30,571 bases of DNA from JAXGTD01 sp040775095. Lineage in GTDB: Bacteria; Pseudomonadota; Gammaproteobacteria; Chromatiales; Chromatiaceae. The stretch is from contig JAXGTD010000038.1 of NCBI GenBank assembly GCA_040775095.1, forward strand, positions 1 to 30,571, in the 5' to 3' direction. The position numbers were made by a program, and so were the translations under genes. Each line of letters starts with the position of its first letter. Within the stretch, counting starts at the first letter, position 1. Below, piece by piece: positions 23,441 through 30,571 of the stretch. The notes beneath the pieces are model-generated. The model was not told where the DNA came from, did no database searches, and saw nothing but the letters and a program-made list of their open reading frames with translations.

Positions 23441-24511
23441 ATGCTCCGCCCCCTGCTCATGGTCCTGGTCTTCAGTCTCTCTGCCGCTGATCTCATGGCC
23501 GACGCGGTGATCCCGACCGCGGATCTCCCGGGGGCCCGGGATCCCGGCGCACTGAAGCGCTACGAGGGTTCCTTCATCGTGGCGTTCGACGAGAGGGCGT
23601 TCGATGAGCTCTTGTTGCCGGTCGGGCCGTTGCAACGGGATGCCGACCCGAAGCGGCGTGACGGGCACAACAACCTCTGGTTTGCCCCCACCCAGGCGCT
23701 GGATCTGGAAGGGCGCGTCACCCGCGCCGTCTACCTGCTCCCGGAGAACCGCTCGCCGCTGGAGGTGGTGCGAAACTATCGCGACGAGGTGCAGGCGATG
23801 GGAGGCCGGGTGCTGTTCGAGTGCAAACGCGAGGGGTGCGGCGGCGACCCCGGGCGCTCAAGCAGCGGGGGAGGCGGTGAGATGAGCCTGGCGATGGTGC
23901 TGCGTGCCCAGGAGCAGATCGCCGAGGCGCCGTTCTCCAACGCCCATTGCGCGCAGACCGAGCGTGTGCAGGACCAGCGCTATCTGGCCGCCGCGCTGCC
24001 CGAGCAGGACGCCCACGTCTCGGTGCTGGCATACGTTCTGAAGGGCGGGTCCTTCTGCAAGGCCCTCTCCGGGCGCACCGTCGCGATCGTGGATCTGGTA
24101 CAGGCCAAGCCCCGGGAGCAGAAGATGGTCAGCGTCGACGCCCCCGAGATGGCACGAACCATCGAGGCCAGCGGCCGCGTCGCCCTGTACGGGATCCTGT
24201 TCGATTTCGACCAGGCCAGCCTCAGACCGGAATCGGGGCCGGTGCTCAAGGAGATCGCCACGCTCATGGCGTCCAGCCCCGATCTGCGCCTACTGGTCGT
24301 GGGCCACACCGACAACGCCGGCGGTTTCGAGTACAACCGCGCGTTGTCGCAACGCCGGGCCGAGGCCGTCGTCTCGTCCCTGGTGCACGACTTCGGCGCC
24401 GATAACGCGCGACTGTTCCCGGTTGGCGTCGGCTTCGCCGCGCCCGTGGCATCCAACGCGAGTGAGGACGGGCGCGCCCAGAATCGGCGTGTCGAGCTGG
24501 TCGAATACTGA
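23441..24511 (+). CDS. DUF4892-OmpA fusion envelope protein
   Basis: The product is 356 residues. A signal peptide (MLRPLLMVLVFSLSAADLMA) is followed by a DUF4892-type region (about 25-230; RYEGSFIVAFDE, then a cysteine-containing segment) and a C-terminal OmpA-like domain (about 240-356). The domain's peptidoglycan contacts are visible: FDFDQASLRPES, GHTDNAG (Asp291) and LSQRRAEAV (Arg306). There is no membrane beta-barrel, so it is probably a periplasmic or outer-membrane-associated protein tethered to peptidoglycan rather than a porin (inference). GGAGGT precedes the ATG at 23441. A strong hairpin follows the stop. Confidence 0.9.
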   Translation: MLRPLLMVLVFSLSAADLMADAVIPTADLPGARDPGALKRYEGSFIVAFDERAFDELLLPVGPLQRDADPKRRDGHNNLWFAPTQALDLEGRVTRAVYLLPENRSPLEVVRNYRDEVQAMGGRVLFECKREGCGGDPGRSSSGGGGEMSLAMVLRAQEQIAEAPFSNAHCAQTERVQDQRYLAAALPEQDAHVSVLAYVLKGGSFCKALSGRTVAIVDLVQAKPREQKMVSVDAPEMARTIEASGRVALYGILFDFDQASLRPESGPVLKEIATLMASSPDLRLLVVGHTDNAGGFEYNRALSQRRAEAVVSSLVHDFGADNARLFPVGVGFAAPVASNASEDGRAQNRRVELVEY

Positions 24512-24524
24512 CCTCGCCTCGGGT

Positions 24525-24550
24525 CAGGCGGGCCGGGGATGGCCCGCCTG
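24525..24550 (+). terminator. Strong stem-loop after the OmpA-family gene
   Basis: CAGGCGGGCC (24525-24534) pairs perfectly over 10 bp with GGCCCGCCTG (24541-24550) around GGGGAT, starting 13 bases after the stop. There is no T-tract. It may act as a terminator or as an mRNA 3' barrier before pncC. Confidence 0.5.
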
Positions 24551-24614
24551 CCGCCGGAATCGCCGCCCGGCGATGCCCTTGTTCGTGCCGGCGGGTTGCG
24601 CGACACTGCCGCCC

Positions 24615-25112
24615 ATGCCCCAGAACCTCGAACCGCTGGCCGTGGAGCTTGGTCGCCGCCTCGCGGCGAAGGGCTGGATGCTGGCGACGGCCGAATCCTG
24701 CACCGGTGGCTGGATCGCGAAGCTGGTCACCGATGTCGCGGGCAGCAGTCGCTGGTTCGACCGTGGTTTCGTGACCTACAGCAATGCCTCGAAACAGGAC
24801 ATGCTTGGGGTGTCGGCCCATACGCTGGCAGCAAACGGGGCGGTGAGCGAGGCCGTCGTGCGGGAGATGGCGCTCGGGGCGCTGCAGCGCAGCGCGGCGC
24901 GCATCTCGGTGGCCGTCAGCGGGATTGCCGGTCCCGGCGGGGAGAGCCCCGGGAAGCCCGTCGGCACGGTCTGGCTGGCGTGGGCGCACGTCGACTCCGA
25001 CCGGGTGCTGACCGAGGTGATGCACTTCGACGGCGATCGCGACGCGGTGCGGCGCCAGAGCGTCGGCGCCGCGATGCAGCGGCTCATTGCGCTGTTGTCG
25101 GATGTCGGCTGA
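24615..25112 (+). CDS. pncC: Nicotinamide-nucleotide amidase PncC (CinA C-terminal family)
   Basis: The product is 165 residues, the single-domain form. PncC converts NMN to nicotinic acid mononucleotide plus ammonia, recycling the NMN released by the NAD-dependent DNA ligase. Family motifs are ATAESCTGG (Ser28), FVTYSNASKQ (Tyr55, Lys60) and SGIAGPGGESPGKPVGTVW. ATG 24615 gives the usual N-terminus; an upstream in-frame ATG at 24573 would add 14 residues without conserved sequence. No clear ribosome-binding site precedes either. Its end overlaps thpR by 11 bases, and the pncC-recA neighbourhood is conserved in gammaproteobacteria. Confidence 0.94.
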   Translation: MPQNLEPLAVELGRRLAAKGWMLATAESCTGGWIAKLVTDVAGSSRWFDRGFVTYSNASKQDMLGVSAHTLAANGAVSEAVVREMALGALQRSAARISVAVSGIAGPGGESPGKPVGTVWLAWAHVDSDRVLTEVMHFDGDRDAVRRQSVGAAMQRLIALLSDVG

Positions 25113-25650
25113 GCGCCTGTTCTTCGCGCTTTGGCCGCCGCGCGCGACGCGCGCCGAGCTGGATGCCCTGCGCGGCCGGCTGCCGGGCGCCCCGGGCAGA
25201 CCAACCGATCCGGCCGATCTGCACCTCACGCTGGTGTTTCTCGGCGCCGTCGATGCGGCACGCCGGGCCTGTGCCGAGGCCGCCGCGGAGCGGGTCGCCG
25301 GGGTGCCGTTCGAGCTGAGCCTGGACCAGGCCGGCTGGTGGCAGGGGCCGCGCGTGCGCTGGTGCGCTCCCTTGCGGCCGCCGTCAGCGTTGTTGGCGCT
25401 GCAGCGCCGGTTGACCGAAGCCCTGGCCGACTGTGGTTTCGTCCCCGAGCGCCGTCCCTACCGCCCGCACGTGACGCTCGCCCGCAAGGCCCCGATGCTG
25501 GCGCCGATGCCCCTGGCGCCATCCATCGCATGGCCGGTCGATCGCTTTGTGCTGGCGCGCAGCCATGGTGGCCAACGGCCCGCCTACGAGGTGCTGCGGC
25601 GCTGGCCGCTGCATCCCCGGCGTGCGCCGGGCGGCGACGGGCCAGGCTGA
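25102..25650 (+). CDS. thpR: RNA 2',3'-cyclic phosphodiesterase (2H family)
   Basis: The product is 182 residues. The two catalytic HxTx motifs of the 2H phosphoesterase superfamily are present: HLTL (His41, Thr43) and HVTL (His123, Thr125), with RLFFALWPP at the start and VLARS near the end. ThpR/LigT opens 2',3'-cyclic phosphates on RNA ends to 2'-phosphates and also shows reversible tRNA 2'-5' ligase activity. ATG 25102 is chosen because it matches the family start (MSAERLFFALWPP). It lies inside the last codons of pncC, so the two genes are translationally coupled. Confidence 0.92.
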   Translation: MSAERLFFALWPPRATRAELDALRGRLPGAPGRPTDPADLHLTLVFLGAVDAARRACAEAAAERVAGVPFELSLDQAGWWQGPRVRWCAPLRPPSALLALQRRLTEALADCGFVPERRPYRPHVTLARKAPMLAPMPLAPSIAWPVDRFVLARSHGGQRPAYEVLRRWPLHPRRAPGGDGPG

Positions 25651-25675
25651 AACCAGGTCGGACACCGCGGCTCGG

Positions 25676-25700
25676 CGATCGGGTTCGAGCCAACCGATCG
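25676..25700. other. Bulged inverted repeat upstream of the recA promoter
   Basis: CGATCGG-GTT (25676-25685) pairs with AA-CCGATCG (25692-25700) around CGAGCC, leaving one unpaired base. It sits 25 bases after the thpR stop and 22 bases before the -35 box of recA. It may be the end of the thpR transcript or an operator for recA. It does not resemble CTGT-N8-ACAG. Confidence 0.4.
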
Positions 25701-25722
25701 CGCCCGCGGGCCCTTCGCGACC

Positions 25723-25752
25723 CTGACGCGGCACGCGCGACTATGTGATAAT
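25723..25752 (+). promoter_or_regulatory. Candidate recA promoter
   Basis: CTGACG (25723-25728) is separated by 18 bases from GATAAT (25747-25752). The -10 box is preceded by TGT, giving an extended -10 (TGTGATAAT). It lies 75 bases before the recA start. No E. coli-type LexA box (CTGT-N8-ACAG) was found from 25651 to 25827. Confidence 0.6.
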
Positions 25753-25827
25753 ACGGCGTTTTCCGGTACAGCCGCCCAAGCATTGCGGGGGCGCTGCATC
25801 GTTCCAATTGGATGATTCGGAGTGTGG

Positions 25828-26868
25828 ATGGACGAGAACCGCAAGAAGGCGTTGGCCGCGGCGCTGAGCCAGATCGAAAAGCAGTTCGGCAAGGGCTCGG
25901 TCATGCGCATGGGCGATGCCGGGGCCGTGCGCAATGTCGAGGCCGTTTCCACCGGTTCCCTCGGGCTCGACGTGGCGCTGGGCATCGGCGGCGTGCCGCG
26001 CGGGCGGGTCGTCGAGATCTATGGACCGGAGTCCTCGGGCAAGACGACGCTGACCCTGCATGTGGTGGCCGAGATCCAGAAGCTCGGCGGCACCGCCGCG
26101 TTCGTCGACGCCGAGCACGCGCTCGACCCGACCTACGCGGAGAAGCTCGGCGTCAATATGGATGAGCTGCTGGTCTCCCAGCCCGACACCGGCGAGCAGG
26201 CGCTGGAGATCACCGACATGTTGGTGCGCTCCGGCGCGGTGGACCTGGTCGTCATCGACTCGGTCGCGGCGCTGACGCCGAAGGCCGAGATCGAGGGCGA
26301 GATGGGCGACTCCCACGTCGGTCTTCAGGCGCGGCTGATGTCGCAGGCCCTGCGCAAGCTCACCGCCAACATCAAGCGCTCCAACGCGATCGTGATCTTC
26401 ATCAACCAGATCCGCATGAAGATCGGCGTGATGTTCGGCTCGCCTGAAACGACCACGGGTGGCAACGCGTTGAAGTTTTACGCCTCGGTGCGCCTCGACA
26501 TTCGCCGCACCGGCGCGATCAAGAAGGGAGACGAGGTCATCGGCAACGAGACCAAGGTCAAGGTCGTCAAGAACAAGATCGCGCCGCCGTTCAAGCAGGT
26601 GCATTTCGACATCCTCTATGGCGAAGGCATCTCCCGTGAGGGAGAGATCATCGACCTGGGCGTTGCCCAGGGAGTAGTCGACAAGTCCGGTGCCTGGTAC
26701 AGCTACGACGGCAACCGCATCGGCCAGGGCAAGGACAACGTACGGGTGTTCCTCAAGGAAAATCCCGACATGGCCGCCGAGATCGAGGCCAAGATCCGCG
26801 CCCTGCTGCTGCCGCGGCCCACGCCGCTCGACGCCCCGGCCGACGAGCCGGCCGTGCCAGCCGGATAG
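25828..26868 (+). CDS. recA: Recombinase RecA
   Basis: The product is 346 residues. RecA forms filaments on single-stranded DNA, drives strand exchange and triggers LexA self-cleavage. Visible parts are the N-terminal oligomerisation helix (MDENRKKALAAALSQIEKQF), Walker A GPESSGKT with Lys72 (the same number as in E. coli), VVIDSVAALTP (Walker B), the L1 loop EGEMGDSHVG, and FINQIRMKIGVMFG leading into L2. The C-terminal tail is Pro/Ala/Asp-rich rather than strongly acidic. ATG 25828 is chosen over GTG 25822 because CGGAG lies 6 bases before it and it matches the family. recX follows 4 bases after the stop. Confidence 0.99.
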   Translation: MDENRKKALAAALSQIEKQFGKGSVMRMGDAGAVRNVEAVSTGSLGLDVALGIGGVPRGRVVEIYGPESSGKTTLTLHVVAEIQKLGGTAAFVDAEHALDPTYAEKLGVNMDELLVSQPDTGEQALEITDMLVRSGAVDLVVIDSVAALTPKAEIEGEMGDSHVGLQARLMSQALRKLTANIKRSNAIVIFINQIRMKIGVMFGSPETTTGGNALKFYASVRLDIRRTGAIKKGDEVIGNETKVKVVKNKIAPPFKQVHFDILYGEGISREGEIIDLGVAQGVVDKSGAWYSYDGNRIGQGKDNVRVFLKENPDMAAEIEAKIRALLLPRPTPLDAPADEPAVPAG

Positions 26869-26872
26869 CCGG

Positions 26873-27388
26873 ATGCGCGGCGTTGTGAGCCCGGGGGTCG
26901 ATCCAGTGCCGAGCGACCCCCGGCCGGGGGACGAACCGGTCGGTGATCTCGACGCCGAGGCGCGCGCCCGCGCGATCAGGCTGCTGGGCACGCGCGAACA
27001 CTCGCGCCGAGAGCTCGCGCGCAAGCTCGGCGCCCGCGGCTATGCCCCCGACGTCATCGACAGGGTCCTCGATCGCTTGGCCGCCGATGGCCTGCTCGAT
27101 GAGCAGCGCCTGGTGGAGGTCTATGTTGCCGAGCGCTTCGGCAAGGGCTTCGGTCCGTTGCGGGTGCGCCTGGAACTTCGCGAGAAGGGGCTTTCCGACG
27201 AGCAGATCGAGTCCCATCTCTCTCTCGACGACGAACGCTGCCTGACGCTGCTCGCGGCGGCCCATACCAAGCGCTTCGGCAGCGGCCGGCCGCGCGATGC
27301 GCATGAGCGTGCCAAGCGCGGGCGCTTCCTCGAGTACCGTGGTTTTCCGCCACGGCTCATTGCCCGTTTTTTCGACACGGACGACTGA
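26873..27388 (+). CDS. recX: Regulatory protein RecX
   Basis: The product is 171 residues. RecX caps and destabilises RecA filaments and inhibits RecA's ATPase and co-protease activity. Three-helix repeats typical of RecX are seen: ARAIRLLGTREHSRRELARKL, YAPDVIDRVLDRLAADGLLD, and FGPLRVRLELREKGLSDEQI, ending in a conserved RGFPPRLIARFF segment. ATG 26873 starts 4 bases after the recA stop, so expression is tied to recA readthrough. No strong ribosome-binding site separates the two, and translational coupling is likely. Confidence 0.95.
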   Translation: MRGVVSPGVDPVPSDPRPGDEPVGDLDAEARARAIRLLGTREHSRRELARKLGARGYAPDVIDRVLDRLAADGLLDEQRLVEVYVAERFGKGFGPLRVRLELREKGLSDEQIESHLSLDDERCLTLLAAAHTKRFGSGRPRDAHERAKRGRFLEYRGFPPRLIARFFDTDD

Positions 27389-27428
27389 CCGTCGTTACCA
27401 GCATGACGCCAACCCCGAGTCTGTTGCC

Positions 27429-30029
<2,601 letters not shown>

Positions 30030-30041
30030 CGCGTCCGTCCT

Positions 30042-30058
30042 GGCGGCCGATGGCCGCC
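30042..30058 (+). terminator. Stem-loop between alaS and lysC
   Basis: GGCGGCC (30042-30048) pairs perfectly with GGCCGCC (30052-30058) around GAT, 12 bases after the alaS stop and 31 before lysC. There is no T-tract. It may be a partial terminator or a barrier that sets lysC expression. Confidence 0.4.
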
Positions 30059-30089
30059 CCCTCGAAACCCATCAAGTCGTTTACAACCT

Positions 30090-30571
30090 ATGGCATTGAT
30101 CGTCCAAAAATACGGTGGCACCTCCGTTGGCACCACCGAACGCATCCAGGCCGTGGCCGAGCGGGTCAAGGGCTGGCGCGATCGCGGTGACAGCGTCGTG
30201 GTCGTCGTCTCGGCCATGTCGGGGGAGACCGATCGCCTGATCGGCCTGGCCAGGGCGATCCAGGACCCGCCGGCGCCGCGCGAGCTCGACGTGCTGTTGT
30301 CCACCGGTGAGCAGGTCACCATCGCGCTGCTGAGCATGGCGCTCGACGCCATCGGCTGCCCGGCGCGTTCCTATACCGGCGCGCAGGTGCAGGTGCTCAC
30401 CGACAGCACCCACAACAAGGCGCGCATCCGCGACATCGACGGCGCGCGTGTGCGTGCCGATCTCGATGCCGGGCGCGTGGTCGTCGTTGCGGGTTTCCAG
30501 GGCATCGACGAGCACGGCAATATCACCACCCTGGGGCGTGGCGGCTCGGATACCTCCGCGGTGGCGATGGC
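30090..30571 (+). CDS. lysC: Aspartate kinase, N-terminal fragment
   Basis: About 160 codons run off the right edge with no stop. Aspartate kinase catalyses the first step toward lysine, threonine, methionine and diaminopimelate. The N-terminal kinase motif VQKYGGTSVG (residues 5-14) is present, followed by VVVVSAMSGETD, LSTGEQVTIALLSMAL, and GFQGIDEHGNITTLGRGGSDTSA, the ATP/aspartate site. The sequence pattern matches the class with C-terminal ACT domains, which would lie outside the window. ATG 30090 (MALIVQKYGGTS) is the standard start; no good ribosome-binding site precedes it. The alaS-lysC order is common in gammaproteobacteria. Confidence 0.96.
   Translation, partial: MALIVQKYGGTSVGTTERIQAVAERVKGWRDRGDSVVVVVSAMSGETDRLIGLARAIQDPPAPRELDVLLSTGEQVTIALLSMALDAIGCPARSYTGAQVQVLTDSTHNKARIRDIDGARVRADLDAGRVVVVAGFQGIDEHGNITTLGRGGSDTSAVAM

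Overview
The window is about 30.6 kb of GC-rich, densely coded bacterial chromosome. Gene content and order point to a gammaproteobacterium, most likely of the Chromatiales (purple-sulfur-bacterium) type. The evidence is priA-argS-SPOR protein in a row, pncC-thpR-recA-recX-alaS-lysC in a row, CreA, ArfB, a RecQ with a C-terminal helix-turn-helix domain, a DUF29 protein and CCAAGCGGAGCTTGG hairpin repeats. The order-level placement is inference. Long open frames opposite real genes are GC-codon shadows and are left out.

Layout. 1-6.4 kb: the tail of a cytochrome c5-like gene; then, on the minus strand, an S9 prolyl-oligopeptidase-family peptidase and the ribosome-rescue hydrolase ArfB; a plus-strand ApbE flavin transferase lipoprotein; and a minus-strand series of HNH nuclease, fructosamine-kinase-like protein and SixA-like phosphatase. 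6.36-6.87 kb is a non-coding gap with an AT-rich stretch and a perfect DnaA-box match, leading into priA. 6.9-11.7 kb: priA, argS and an FtsN-like SPOR protein. 11.9-14.3 kb (minus strand): creA, a 239-bp element bounded by terminal inverted repeats, and a quinone-oxidoreductase/phosphodiesterase gene pair. 14.6-19.8 kb (plus strand): an alpha/beta hydrolase, a small cupin, recQ, and a GNAT-nitrilase fusion. 19.9-22.9 kb (minus strand): a small exported protein of unknown function, a DUF29 gene bracketed by two direct copies of a hairpin repeat, and the Fe-S carrier ApbC/Mrp. 23.4-30.6 kb (plus strand): a DUF4892-OmpA protein, then pncC, thpR, recA, recX, alaS and the start of lysC.

How the genes work together. 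DNA replication restart and recombination (priA, recQ, recA, recX), translation (argS, alaS, arfB), cofactor and Fe-S maintenance (apbE, apbC, pncC) and envelope functions (SPOR, OmpA, CreA) make up most of the core. The accessory signal lies in non-coding DNA: the inverted-repeat element at 12.4-12.65 kb, the two-copy hairpin repeat around DUF29 with a compensatory base-pair change, and several leaders with competing stem-loops. No defence island, CRISPR array, prophage, rRNA or tRNA was seen.
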